Positions 8,680 to 19,601 of a DNA stretch of 64,000 bases are shown in pieces; the first letter of the stretch is position 1, and the number at the start of each line of letters is the position of its first letter. The stretch lies in contig NZ_JAVHJP010000003.1 in assembly GCF_031020795.1 (NCBI RefSeq), forward strand, positions 179,408-243,407, read 5' to 3'. The notes below the pieces were generated by a model that saw only the letters and a list, made by a program, of their open reading frames with translations, was not told the DNA's origin and searched no databases. A program made the translations under genes and the position numbers. The DNA comes from Hydrogenophaga pseudoflava. Its GTDB lineage: Bacteria; Pseudomonadota; Gammaproteobacteria; Burkholderiales; Burkholderiaceae_C.

Positions 8680-9633
8680 ATGATCTACGACAGCACCGCC
8701 CCCTACCCGCGCGACCTGGTCGGCTACGGCCGCGACGTGCCCCACGCCCGCTGGCCCGGCGGCGCCCGCATCGCCGTGCAGTTCGTCCTCAATTACGAAG
8801 AGGGCGGCGAGAACAGCGTGCTGCACGGCGACAAGGCCAGCGAACAGTTCCTCTCGGAAATGTTCAACCCGGCCGCCTTCGAGGCCCGCCACATCAGCAT
8901 GGAAGGCATCTACGAGTACGGCTCGCGCGCCGGCGTCTGGCGCATCCTGCGCGAGTTCGAGAAACGCCAGCTGCCTCTGACCGTGTTCGGCGTGTCCACC
9001 GCGCTGCAGAAGCACCCCGAACTGACCGCGGCGTTCCAGGAACTCGGGTACGACATCGCCTGCCACGGCCTGAAGTGGATCCACTACCAGAACATCGACG
9101 AGGCCACCGAACGCGCCCACATGGCCGAGGCGATGCAGATCATCGAAGGCCTGACCGGCGAGCGGCCGCTGGGCTGGTACACCGGTCGCGACAGCCCCCA
9201 CACGCGCCGCCTGGTGGCCGACTACGGCGGCTTCGAATACGACAGCGACTACTACGGCGAAGACCTGCCGTTCTGGATGAAGGTGTGCAAGACCGACGGC
9301 AGCGACGCGCACCAGCTCATCGTGCCTTACACGCTGGACTGCAACGACATGCGCTTCGCGCTGCCCCAGGGCTACTCGCACGCCGACCCGTTCTTCCAGT
9401 ACATGAAGGACACCTTCGATGCCCTGTACGCCGAAGGCGACCCGGATGGCCTGGACCGGCCCAAGATGATGAGCATCGGCATGCACTGCCGCCTGCTCGG
9501 CCGCCCCGGCCGCATCACCGCGCTGCAGCGTTTCCTGGACCACATCCAGTCGCACGACAAGGTCTGGGTGGCGCGCCGGCTGGACATCGCGCGGCACTGG
9601 AAGGCCATGCACCCCTTGCACACCGCCGGCTGA
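8680..9633 (+). CDS. puuE: Allantoinase PuuE (polysaccharide-deacetylase type)
   Basis: PuuE hydrolyses allantoin to allantoate; unlike the amidohydrolase-type allantoinase it belongs to the NodB/polysaccharide deacetylase superfamily. The 317-residue protein shows the expected start (YDSTAPYPRDLVGYGRDVP), EYGSRAGVWRILR, DIACHGLKWIHY, GWYTGRDSPHTRRLV, and SIGMHCRLLGRPGR near the C-terminus. It starts 8 bases after the GntR gene and is 16 bases ahead of the fused uraD-allC gene, so the three are one operon. Confidence 0.95.
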   Translation: MIYDSTAPYPRDLVGYGRDVPHARWPGGARIAVQFVLNYEEGGENSVLHGDKASEQFLSEMFNPAAFEARHISMEGIYEYGSRAGVWRILREFEKRQLPLTVFGVSTALQKHPELTAAFQELGYDIACHGLKWIHYQNIDEATERAHMAEAMQIIEGLTGERPLGWYTGRDSPHTRRLVADYGGFEYDSDYYGEDLPFWMKVCKTDGSDAHQLIVPYTLDCNDMRFALPQGYSHADPFFQYMKDTFDALYAEGDPDGLDRPKMMSIGMHCRLLGRPGRITALQRFLDHIQSHDKVWVARRLDIARHWKAMHPLHTAG

Positions 9634-9649
9634 GCCGGGAGAACCCGAC

Positions 9650-11425
9650 ATGCCCCTGACCCTGGACCAACTCAACGCGGCGCCCCTGCCCGAGGCGCTG
9701 CAGATGCTCGACGGCCTGTACGAGCATTCGCCCTGGATCGCCGAGCGTGCCCTGTTGCGCAGGCCCTTCGCCTCGCTGGCCCAGCTCAAGCATGCGATGA
9801 CCCGCGTGCTCGACGAAGCCGGCATCGAGCCGCAGCTGGCGCTGATCCGCGCCCACCCGGAACTGGCCGGCAAGGCCATGGTGAGCAGGACGCTGACCGC
9901 CGAATCGACCCACGAACAGACCAAGGCGGGCCTGACGAACTGCACGCCCGAAGAGTTTGCACACATCCAGCAGCTCAACGCCGACTACAACGCGCGCTTC
10001 GGCTTCCCCTTCATCCTGGCGGTGCGCGGCCCGCGGGGCACCGGGCTCACCAAGGCGCAGATCATCGAGGCCTTCGAGCGCCGCGTGCACGGCCACCCGG
10101 ACTTCGAGCGCCAGGAGTGCCTGCGCAACATCCACCGCATCGCCGAGATCCGCCTGAACGACAAGTTCGGCTTCGAACCGGTGGACGGGCAACTGGTGTG
10201 GGACTGGCAGGAGAAGCTGGCGCAGCACAGCGACCCGGGCTACGCGGAGAAAGGCCAGCTCACCGTCACCTACCTCACCGACGCGCACCGCGCCTGCGCC
10301 CAGCGCATCAGCCACTGGATGAAGGACTGCGGCTTCGACGAGATCGAGATCGACGCCGTGGGCAATGTGGTGGGGCGCTACCACGCCGCCACACCGGGCG
10401 CGAAGTACCTGATCTCCGGTAGCCACTACGACACCGTGCGCAACGGCGGCAAGTACGACGGGCGCCTGGGCATCTTCGTGCCCATGGCCTGCGTGCAGAA
10501 GCTGCACGCGGCCGGGAAACGCCTGCCGTTTGGCATCGAGGTCGTGGGCTTCGCGGAAGAAGAAGGCCAGCGCTACAAGGCGACGTTCCTGGGCTCCGGC
10601 GCGCTGACCGGCCACTTCGACCCGGCCTGGCTGGACCAGAAAGATGCCGATGGCGTCACCATGCGCGAGGCCATGCAGCACGCCGGCCTGTGCCTGGACG
10701 ACATCCCCAGGCTGCAGCGCGACCCGGCGCAGTACCTGGGCTTCATCGAGGTGCACATCGAACAGGGGCCGGTGCTCAACGAACTGAACCTGCCGCTGGG
10801 CATCGTGACCAGCATCAACGGCAGCGTGCGCTACCTCGGCGAGGTCATCGGCATGGCCAGCCACGCCGGCACCACGCCCATGGATCGCCGCCGCGACGCC
10901 GCCGCGGCGGTGGCGGAGCTGATCCTGTATGCCGAACAGCGCGCCGCGCAGGATGGCGATTCGGTGGCCACCGTGGGCATGCTGCAGGTGCCCAACGGCT
11001 CCATCAACGTGGTGCCAGGCGCCTGCAGGTTCAGCCTGGACATGCGCGCGCCGACCAATGCACAACGCGACGCGCTGGCGCAGGACGTGCTGTCCAAGCT
11101 CGCGGAAATCTGCGAACGCCGCGGCCTGCGCCACACGCTGGAAGAGACCATGCGCGCCGCCGCCGCGCCCAGCGCCCCCGAATGGCAGGCGCGCTGGGAA
11201 GCCGCCGCCACCGCCCTGGGGGTGCCGATCTACCGCATGCCCAGCGGCGCCGGCCACGACGCCATGAAGCTGCACGAGGTGATGCCGCAGGCCATGCTGT
11301 TCGTGCGTGGCGAGAACAGCGGCATCAGCCACAACCCGCTCGAATCCAGCACCGCCGACGACATGGACCTGGCCGTCAAGGCCTTCGACCACGTGCTGCA
11401 ACAACTGACCACCGAAGCCCTCTGA
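9650..11425 (+). CDS. Bifunctional OHCU decarboxylase / allantoate amidohydrolase
   Basis: This 591-residue protein joins two enzymes of ureide breakdown. Residues 1-170 are an OHCU decarboxylase (UraD), which makes S-allantoin, with the catalytic His in RAHPELAGK and the family motif RFGFPFILAVRG. Residues 175-591 are an M20-type allantoate amidohydrolase (AllC/HyuC group), with metal-site motifs SGSHYDTVRNGGKYDG, GFAEEEGQRY, EVHIEQGPVL and SHNPLES. The halves act on either side of allantoinase PuuE, encoded just upstream, so the fusion guarantees both ends of the allantoin step. Length equals the sum of the two families, and both active sites look intact. The join lies near FGFEPVDGQL. Confidence 0.92.
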   Translation: MPLTLDQLNAAPLPEALQMLDGLYEHSPWIAERALLRRPFASLAQLKHAMTRVLDEAGIEPQLALIRAHPELAGKAMVSRTLTAESTHEQTKAGLTNCTPEEFAHIQQLNADYNARFGFPFILAVRGPRGTGLTKAQIIEAFERRVHGHPDFERQECLRNIHRIAEIRLNDKFGFEPVDGQLVWDWQEKLAQHSDPGYAEKGQLTVTYLTDAHRACAQRISHWMKDCGFDEIEIDAVGNVVGRYHAATPGAKYLISGSHYDTVRNGGKYDGRLGIFVPMACVQKLHAAGKRLPFGIEVVGFAEEEGQRYKATFLGSGALTGHFDPAWLDQKDADGVTMREAMQHAGLCLDDIPRLQRDPAQYLGFIEVHIEQGPVLNELNLPLGIVTSINGSVRYLGEVIGMASHAGTTPMDRRRDAAAAVAELILYAEQRAAQDGDSVATVGMLQVPNGSINVVPGACRFSLDMRAPTNAQRDALAQDVLSKLAEICERRGLRHTLEETMRAAAAPSAPEWQARWEAAATALGVPIYRMPSGAGHDAMKLHEVMPQAMLFVRGENSGISHNPLESSTADDMDLAVKAFDHVLQQLTTEAL

Positions 11426-11433
11426 AAGCCCCC

Positions 11434-12687
11434 ATGACCACCGCCCACCAGCAACTCGACGCCTGGATCGACGCCCACTTCGACGAGGAAGTGCGGTTCC
11501 TGCAGGAACTCATCCGCGTGCCCACCGACACGCCGCCCGGCAACAACGCGCCGCACGCCGAGCGCACCGCCGAGCTGCTGGCCGGCATGGGCCTGCCCGC
11601 CGAGAAGCACGCCGTGCCGGACGCCGAGGTCAAAGCCGCGGGGCTGGAAACCATCACCAACCTGATCGTGCGCCGCCGCTTTGGCGACGGCGGCCGAACC
11701 GTGGCGCTCAACGCCCATGGCGACGTGGTGCCGCCCGGCGAGGGCTGGACCCACGACCCGTATGGCGGCGAGATCGCGGACGGCAGGATCTACGGCCGCG
11801 CCGCCGCGGTGAGCAAGTGCGACATCGCCAATTTCACCTTTGCCATCCGCGCCCTGGAATCGCTGGGTCTGCCGCTCAAGGGCGGCGTGGAACTGCACGT
11901 GACCTACGACGAGGAGTTCGGGGGCGAGGTGGGTCCCGAGTGGCTGCTCAAGAATGGCCTGACCAAACCCGACCTCATGATCGCCGCCGGCTTCAGCTAC
12001 CAGGTGGTGATCGCGCACAACGGCTGCCTGCAGCTGGAGGTCACCGTGCTCGGCGACATGGCGCACGCTGCCATCCCCGACAGCGGCACCGACGCGCTGC
12101 AGGGCGCGGTGCACATCCTCAATGCGCTGTACGCACTGAACGCCGAGTACCTGAAGCTGCGCTCGGGCGTCGAAGGCATCACCCACCCCTACCTCAACGT
12201 CGGCCTGATCCAGGGCGGCACCAACACCAACGTGATCCCCGGCAAGGTGGTGCTCAAGCTCGACCGCCGCATGATCCCCGAGGAAGACCCGGCCGAGGTG
12301 GAGGCCGCCCTGCGCCGCACCATCGCCGAGGCCGCCGCCCGCTACCAGCCGCCGCGGGGCGGGCGCGCCATCAGCGTGGACGTCAAGCGCATCCTGCTGG
12401 CGCGCGCGCTCAAGCCCCTGCCTGGCAACAAGCCCCTGGTCGAAGCCCTGCAGAAACACGGCAGCGAGCTGTTCGGCGAGCCCATCCCCGCCGTGGGCAC
12501 GCCGCTGTACACCGACGTGCGCATCTACGGCGAGCACGGCATCCCCGGCGTGATCTACGGCGCCGGCCCGCGCACGGTGCGCGAGTCCAATGCCAAACGG
12601 GCCGACGAGAACCTGGTCCTGGAGGATCTGCGCCGCGCGACCAAGGTGGTCGCGCGCACCCTGCTGGACCTGCTGGCAGCGGCATAG
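11434..12687 (+). CDS. M20-family amidohydrolase/peptidase, probably ureide or N-acyl amide hydrolase
   Basis: The 417-residue protein belongs to the M20 metallohydrolases (ArgE/DapE/CPG2 type). Metal-site motifs are ALNAHGDVVPPG, GRAAAVSKCDIANF (with a KCD in place of the usual DMKGG) and TYDEEFGGE; GTPLYTDVRIYG lies near the C-terminus. It begins 8 bases after the bifunctional uraD-allC gene and so belongs to the ureide operon. A role in the next step after allantoate (ureidoglycine/ureidoglycolate or a carbamoyl amide) is suggested by position only. The sequence does not settle the substrate. Confidence 0.78.
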   Translation: MTTAHQQLDAWIDAHFDEEVRFLQELIRVPTDTPPGNNAPHAERTAELLAGMGLPAEKHAVPDAEVKAAGLETITNLIVRRRFGDGGRTVALNAHGDVVPPGEGWTHDPYGGEIADGRIYGRAAAVSKCDIANFTFAIRALESLGLPLKGGVELHVTYDEEFGGEVGPEWLLKNGLTKPDLMIAAGFSYQVVIAHNGCLQLEVTVLGDMAHAAIPDSGTDALQGAVHILNALYALNAEYLKLRSGVEGITHPYLNVGLIQGGTNTNVIPGKVVLKLDRRMIPEEDPAEVEAALRRTIAEAAARYQPPRGGRAISVDVKRILLARALKPLPGNKPLVEALQKHGSELFGEPIPAVGTPLYTDVRIYGEHGIPGVIYGAGPRTVRESNAKRADENLVLEDLRRATKVVARTLLDLLAAA

Positions 12688-12775
12688 ATCCCTGTGAAGT
12701 CCGCATAAACGCGCGCCCCTCCCCGTGACACAATCACCGCCCGCCCCGCCGGGCGGTTCGCACTTTGGAGACCTC

Positions 12776-15076
<2,301 letters not shown>

Positions 15077-15095
15077 GCGGCTCCCCGCTCCACCC

Positions 15096-15123
15096 AAAGG
15101 GACGCTGCGGCGTCCCTTTTTTT
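15096..15123 (+). terminator. Rho-independent terminator after maeB
   Basis: Stem GGGACGC / GCGTCCC with loop TGCG (15099-15116), followed by seven T. It is 20 bases past the maeB stop. Confidence 0.92.
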
Positions 15124-15210
15124 GTGCCCGCGGCCCCGGACACCGCCCGTCGGCGAGCGAGGCCCACGAGGGTTTCCCCGATGCGCCTCTCTTCTTGCGG
15201 TACACATAAT

Positions 15211-15220
15211 GTGTATACAG
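15211..15220. promoter_or_regulatory. Predicted purine GntR operator upstream of the purine permease
   Basis: GTGTATACAG holds the core TGTATACA (15212-15219), flanked by AT-rich sequence as at the other sites. It lies 25 bases upstream of the permease start. Confidence 0.65.
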
Positions 15221-15244
15221 TTTTGCATGCAGCAAGGAGACCAC

Positions 15245-16732
15245 ATGTCAACAACAGTGCACCCCGTAGACGAACGACTGCCCGGCAGCAAGCTCACCGC
15301 GCTGGGCCTGCAACATGTGCTGGTGATGTACGCGGGCGCGGTCGCGGTGCCGCTGATCGTCGGCCGGGCCCTCAAGCTCAGTCCGCAGGAGGTGGCCATG
15401 CTGATCTCGGCCGACCTGTTCTGCTGCGGCATCGCCACGCTGATCCAGGCCCTGGGCGTCACGCAGTGGTTCGGCATCCGGTTGCCGGTGATGATGGGCG
15501 TGACCTTCGCCGCCGTCGGCCCCATGGTGGCCATCGCCAACACCACGCCGGGCACCGACGGTGCGCGCATGCTGTTCGGCGCCATCATCGGGGCCGGGGT
15601 GATCTCCATCGTGATCGCGCCGATGGTCAGCCGCCTGCTGCGCTTCTTCCCGCCCGTGGTCACCGGCACCATCATCGCCGTCATCGGCATCAACCTGATG
15701 CGCGTGGGCATCAACTGGATCTTCGGCAACCCGGTCGGGCCCACCGCGCCGCTGGTGGTGCCGCCGGAGCACAGCGAGTGGCTGAGCACGCTGCGCAGCG
15801 CCGCCGCGGCCGGCACGCCTGGCTACCCGGCCGTGCCGCAGGGCCTGACGCTGGCCCCCACCGAGCCCAACCCGCGCTACGCCGCCTTGCCGGGTGTGGC
15901 CGTGTCCGCCGCGGTGCTGGTCACCATCCTCCTGGTGTCCCGGTTCGCCAAAGGTTTCCTGGCCAACATCTCGGTGCTGGTCGGCATCGTGGTGGGCGGG
16001 ATCATGGCCACGATGATGGGCATGATGCACTTCGACAAGGTCGGCCAGGCCAAGTGGGTGGACGTGGTGCTGCCCTTCCACTTCGGCACCCCCATCTTTG
16101 ACCCGGTCATGGTGCTGACCATGACGCTGGTGATGATCGTGGTGATGATCGAGTCCACCGGCATGTTCCTGGCGCTGGGCGAGATGACCGACCGCAGGAT
16201 CGACCAGCCGGCGCTGGCCCGCGGCCTGCGCACCGACGGCCTGGGCACCCTGTTCGGCGGCATCTTCAACACATTCCCCTACACCAGCTTCTCGCAGAAC
16301 GTGGGGCTGGTCGCGGTCACCGGCGTCAAGAGCCGCTTCGTCTGCGTGGCCGCCGGCGTCATCCTGCTGGTGCTGGGCCTGCTGCCCAAGATGGCGGCGC
16401 TGGTGGAGTCGCTGCCCACCGTGGTGCTGGGCGGCGCCGGCCTGGTGATGTTCGGCATGGTGGCGGCCACCGGCATCCGCATCCTGGGTGGCGTGGACTT
16501 CAAGACCCAGCGCAACAACGCCCTGATCGTGGCGATCTCCATCGGCGTCGGCATGATCCCGCTGATCGCGCCGAAGTACTCGCAGTGGATGTCGCACGCG
16601 ATCCACCCGCTGATCGAATCGGGCATCCTGCTGGCCTCGGTCAGCGCCGTGCTGCTGAACCTGTTCTTCAACGGTGGCAAGGCCGATGAAGCCGCCGCCA
16701 TCCGCGCGGCCAAACAGGCCGAAGCCCACTGA
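15245..16732 (+). CDS. NCS2-family purine permease (xanthine/urate type)
   Basis: The 495-residue membrane protein is a nucleobase:cation symporter-2. It has about 12-14 membrane segments, an N-terminal LQHVLVMYAGAVAVPLIVG segment and the signature-like MIVVMIESTGMFLALGE. The conserved NTFPYTSFSQNVGLVAVTGV is the NCS2 motif typical of xanthine/urate carriers. It probably imports xanthine or urate for the neighbouring catabolic genes. ATG 15245 follows an AAGGAGA ribosome-binding site. An upstream TGTATACA site and a downstream terminator make it a single-gene unit of the purine regulon. The exact purine is not determined. Confidence 0.92.
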   Translation: MSTTVHPVDERLPGSKLTALGLQHVLVMYAGAVAVPLIVGRALKLSPQEVAMLISADLFCCGIATLIQALGVTQWFGIRLPVMMGVTFAAVGPMVAIANTTPGTDGARMLFGAIIGAGVISIVIAPMVSRLLRFFPPVVTGTIIAVIGINLMRVGINWIFGNPVGPTAPLVVPPEHSEWLSTLRSAAAAGTPGYPAVPQGLTLAPTEPNPRYAALPGVAVSAAVLVTILLVSRFAKGFLANISVLVGIVVGGIMATMMGMMHFDKVGQAKWVDVVLPFHFGTPIFDPVMVLTMTLVMIVVMIESTGMFLALGEMTDRRIDQPALARGLRTDGLGTLFGGIFNTFPYTSFSQNVGLVAVTGVKSRFVCVAAGVILLVLGLLPKMAALVESLPTVVLGGAGLVMFGMVAATGIRILGGVDFKTQRNNALIVAISIGVGMIPLIAPKYSQWMSHAIHPLIESGILLASVSAVLLNLFFNGGKADEAAAIRAAKQAEAH

Positions 16733-16754
16733 GCAAGGCCCCCAAGGCTCTGCC

Positions 16755-16780
16755 GGGGCCCCACGCGGGGCCCCTTTTTT
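16755..16780 (+). terminator. Rho-independent terminator after the purine permease
   Basis: Perfect stem GGGGCCCC / GGGGCCCC with loop ACGC, followed by six T; it starts 22 bases past the stop codon. Confidence 0.92.
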
Positions 16781-16841
16781 GTGCGCGCCGCACCATTACA
16801 GGGTTAGTCAGGATGACGTGTCCGGCCGGAGCCCCAAAAAT

Positions 16842-16851
16842 CTGTATACAC
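16842..16851. promoter_or_regulatory. Predicted purine GntR operator upstream of the ABC transporter operon
   Basis: CTGTATACAC contains the core TGTATACA (16843-16850). It lies 107 bases ahead of the binding-protein gene, behind the permease terminator, so it probably marks the promoter of the four-gene operon. Confidence 0.62.
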
Positions 16852-16958
16852 GTTCTGTGTTCAATGTGCAGGCTGTCGCCGCGCCTGGCATTGAAATTGC
16901 TGACCCGCTCTCAGCCCTTTCCGCATCCCCGCGCGCCACCCCGACGGAGCCTTCCACC

Positions 16959-17990
16959 ATGGACAAACGCCACCTTCTCAAGTTCACCGCGGCCCTGGCC
17001 GCCGCTGCCGCCTTCGGCAGCGCCCATGCACAGACCGCCATCAAGTTCCAGCTGGACTGGCGCTTCGAAGGCCCGGCCGCACTGTTCCTGCAATCGGAGG
17101 CCAAGGGCTACTACAAGGCCGCCGGCCTGAACGTCACCATCGACGCCGGCAACGGCTCGGGCGGCACCGTCACCCGCGTGGCCTCGGGCACCTACGACAT
17201 GGGCTTCGCCGACATGGCCGCCCTGATGGAGTTCCACGCCAACAACCCGGACGCACCGAACAAGCCGGTGGCCGTGATGATGGTCTACAACAACACGCCC
17301 GCCGCGGTGCTGGCGCTCAAGAAGAGCGGCATCACCAAGCCGGCCGACCTCAACGGCAAGAAGCTCGGCGCACCGGTGTTCGACGCCGGCCGCAAAGGCT
17401 TTCCGATCTTCCAGAAGGCCAACAACATCGGCAACGTGGCCTGGACCTCGATGGACCCGCCGCTGCGCGAAACCATGCTGGTGCGCGGCGACATCGACGC
17501 CATCACCGGCTTCTCCTTCACCTCGCTGCTCAACCTGGAGGCACGTGGCGTGAAGGCGGAGGACGTGGTCATCCTGCCCTACGCCGAGCATGGCGTGAAG
17601 CTCTACGGCAACGTGGTCATCGCCAGCCCCAAGCTCATCAAGGAGAACCCGGCCGCGGTCAAGGCCTTCCTCAGCGCGTTCGCCAAGGGCGCCAAGGAAG
17701 TCATGGCCAACCCGGCCGCCACCATCGAAACCGTGAAGGCACGCGACGGCATCATCAACGTCGCGCTTGAAACGCGCCGCCTGCAGCTGGCGGTGGACTC
17801 CGTGGTGGCCAGCCCCGACGCGCGCAGGGAAGGCTTCGGCCAGATCGTGCCCGGTCGCATGGCGCTGATGGCCTCGCAGGTCTCCGACGCCTACGGCACC
17901 AAGAACCGCGTCGATGTGGCCCAGGTGTGGAACGGTTCCATGCTGCCCCCGGCGGCCGAACTCAACGTGCTGCCCCCGGCCAAGAAGTGA
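16959..17990 (+). CDS. ABC transporter substrate-binding protein (NMT1/THI5-like)
   Basis: The 343-residue protein has a Sec signal peptide (residues 1-24, cleavage after AHA) and an NMT1/THI5-type periplasmic binding fold: FQLDWRFEGPAALFLQSEAKGYY, then GGTVTRVASGTYDMGFADMA. This family binds pyrimidines, riboflavin, sulfonates or other small heterocycles and anions. It is the first gene of an operon with ATPase, permease and a deaminase; each junction overlaps by one to a few bases or is short. The purine-type operator upstream suggests a purine or purine-breakdown ligand, which is an inference. Confidence 0.88.
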   Translation: MDKRHLLKFTAALAAAAAFGSAHAQTAIKFQLDWRFEGPAALFLQSEAKGYYKAAGLNVTIDAGNGSGGTVTRVASGTYDMGFADMAALMEFHANNPDAPNKPVAVMMVYNNTPAAVLALKKSGITKPADLNGKKLGAPVFDAGRKGFPIFQKANNIGNVAWTSMDPPLRETMLVRGDIDAITGFSFTSLLNLEARGVKAEDVVILPYAEHGVKLYGNVVIASPKLIKENPAAVKAFLSAFAKGAKEVMANPAATIETVKARDGIINVALETRRLQLAVDSVVASPDARREGFGQIVPGRMALMASQVSDAYGTKNRVDVAQVWNGSMLPPAAELNVLPPAKK

Positions 17991-18826
17991 TGGCCGGCGC
18001 GCCCTCTGCGGCCGACCCGGCCTTCGTCGACTTCGACGGGGTCTGGCTGGCCTACAACGACGACCTGCTGGCGAAGAACGTCTTCGCCGTCGAGGACATC
18101 AACCTCAAGGTCCGCCAGGGCGAGTTCATCGCCATCGTCGGCCCTTCGGGCTGCGGCAAGTCGACCTTCATGAAGCTCACGACCGGGCTAAAGATGCCCA
18201 GCATGGGCAAGATCACGATCGACGGCCAGCCGGTCACCGGCCCGCTGAAGATCTCGGGCATGGCCTTCCAGGCGCCCAGCCTGCTGCCCTGGCGCACCAC
18301 GCTGGACAATGTGCTGCTGCCGCTGGAAATCGTGGAGCCGTACCGCAGCCAGTTCAAGGACCGGCGCAGGGAGTACGAGGAGCGCGCGAAGAAGCTGCTG
18401 GCCAGCGTGGGCCTGGGCGGCATGGAGAAGAAGTTCCCGTGGGAGCTCTCGGGCGGCATGCAGCAGCGCGCCAGCATCTGCCGCGCGCTGATCCACGAGC
18501 CCAAGATGCTGCTGCTGGACGAACCCTTCGGCGCCCTCGATGCGTTCACCCGCGAGGAACTCTGGTGCACGCTGCGCGACCTGTGGGAGGCGCAGCAGTT
18601 CAACGTCATCCTGGTCACGCACGACCTGCGCGAGAGCGTCTTCCTGGCCGACACGGTGTACTGCATGAGCAAGAGCCCCGGCCGTTTCGTGGTGCAGCGC
18701 GAGATCCCGATTCCGCGCACGCGCGACCTCGAAGTGACCTACACACCCGAGTTCACCGACATCGTGCACGAGCTGCGCGGCCACATTGGAGCCATGCGAA
18801 AAGCAGGCGCCACGATCAACCAGTGA
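17990..18826 (+). CDS. ABC transporter ATP-binding protein (NitT/TauT type)
   Basis: The 278-residue ATPase powers import through the adjacent permease. It has Walker A GPSGCGKST, the Q-loop AFQAPSLLPWRT, signature LSGGMQQRASICRAL, Walker B MLLLDEPFGALD and the H-loop VTHDLRES. ATG 17990 shares its A with the binding-protein stop (TGATG), showing tight translational coupling. The closest functional class is the NitT/TauT group of importers, matching the NMT1-like binding protein. Confidence 0.93.
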   Translation: MAGAPSAADPAFVDFDGVWLAYNDDLLAKNVFAVEDINLKVRQGEFIAIVGPSGCGKSTFMKLTTGLKMPSMGKITIDGQPVTGPLKISGMAFQAPSLLPWRTTLDNVLLPLEIVEPYRSQFKDRRREYEERAKKLLASVGLGGMEKKFPWELSGGMQQRASICRALIHEPKMLLLDEPFGALDAFTREELWCTLRDLWEAQQFNVILVTHDLRESVFLADTVYCMSKSPGRFVVQREIPIPRTRDLEVTYTPEFTDIVHELRGHIGAMRKAGATINQ

Positions 18827-18836
18827 AAGCCATCGC

Positions 18837-19601
18837 ATGAACAAGAAACAGATGGAGCGCTGGTCGCCGCTGCTGCTGCTGATCGCGATCATCGTGATCT
18901 GGGAAGTGATCTGCAGCGGCTTCAAGGTCTCGGAGTTCATCTTCCCCAGCCCCTCGCGCATCTGGGAACAGACGCTGGAGCACAAGACCACCATCCTCGG
19001 TCACGCCTGGCGCACCTTCTGGGTGACCATGGCGGGCTTTGGCATCGCCATCGTGGTGGGTGTGCTGCTGGGCTTCCTGATCGGCAGTTCGCGCCTGGCC
19101 TACGCCGCGGTCTATCCGCTGATGACCGCCTTCAACGCCCTGCCCAAGGCGGCCTTCGTGCCGATCCTGGTGGTGTGGTTCGGCATCGGGGCCGGCCCGG
19201 CCATCCTCACGGCCTTCCTGATCAGCTTCTTCCCCATCATGGTCAACATCGCCACCGGCCTGGCCACGTTGGAGCCCGAGCTGGAAGACGTGCTGCGCGT
19301 GCTCGGCGCCCGGCGCTGGGACGTGCTGATGAAGGTGGGCCTGCCGCGCTCCATGCCGTATTTCTATGGCTCGCTCAAGGTGGCCATCACGCTGGCCTTC
19401 GTGGGCACCACGGTGTCCGAGATGACCGCCGCCAACGAAGGCATCGGCTACCTGCTGATCTCGGCCGGCAGCTCGATGCAGATGGGCCTGGCGTTCAGCG
19501 GCCTGCTGGTCGTGGGCATCATGGCCATGGTGATGTACGAACTGTTCAGCTTCATCGAGAAGCACACCACCGGCTGGGCGCACCGCGGAAGCCAGGGCTG
19601 A
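18837..19601 (+). CDS. ABC transporter permease (NitT/TauT type)
   Basis: The 254-residue inner-membrane protein has about six membrane segments and the permease coupling motif (TGLATLEPELEDVLRVLGAR, then GLPRSMPYFYGSLKVAI). It works with the ATPase upstream and the NMT1-like binding protein. Its stop overlaps the ATG of the following deaminase gene by one base, so import and deamination are co-expressed. Confidence 0.92.
   Translation: MNKKQMERWSPLLLLIAIIVIWEVICSGFKVSEFIFPSPSRIWEQTLEHKTTILGHAWRTFWVTMAGFGIAIVVGVLLGFLIGSSRLAYAAVYPLMTAFNALPKAAFVPILVVWFGIGAGPAILTAFLISFFPIMVNIATGLATLEPELEDVLRVLGARRWDVLMKVGLPRSMPYFYGSLKVAITLAFVGTTVSEMTAANEGIGYLLISAGSSMQMGLAFSGLLVVGIMAMVMYELFSFIEKHTTGWAHRGSQG

Noticed and set aside
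7261-9978. A 905-codon open frame on the minus strand across uraH, the GntR gene and puuE
   Set aside because: It is the antisense shadow of well-supported genes in very GC-rich DNA; its protein is low-complexity and matches no family.
12741-12756. Hairpin CCGCCC-CGCC-GGGCGG as a terminator before maeB
   Set aside because: No T run follows and it lies within the leader of maeB, so it does not meet the usual criteria; it could slightly affect the leader but there is no support.
15124-15244. Possible guanine/xanthine riboswitch before the purine permease
   Set aside because: The leader is too short behind the maeB terminator and shows no purine-aptamer core; the TGTATACA operator explains regulation better.
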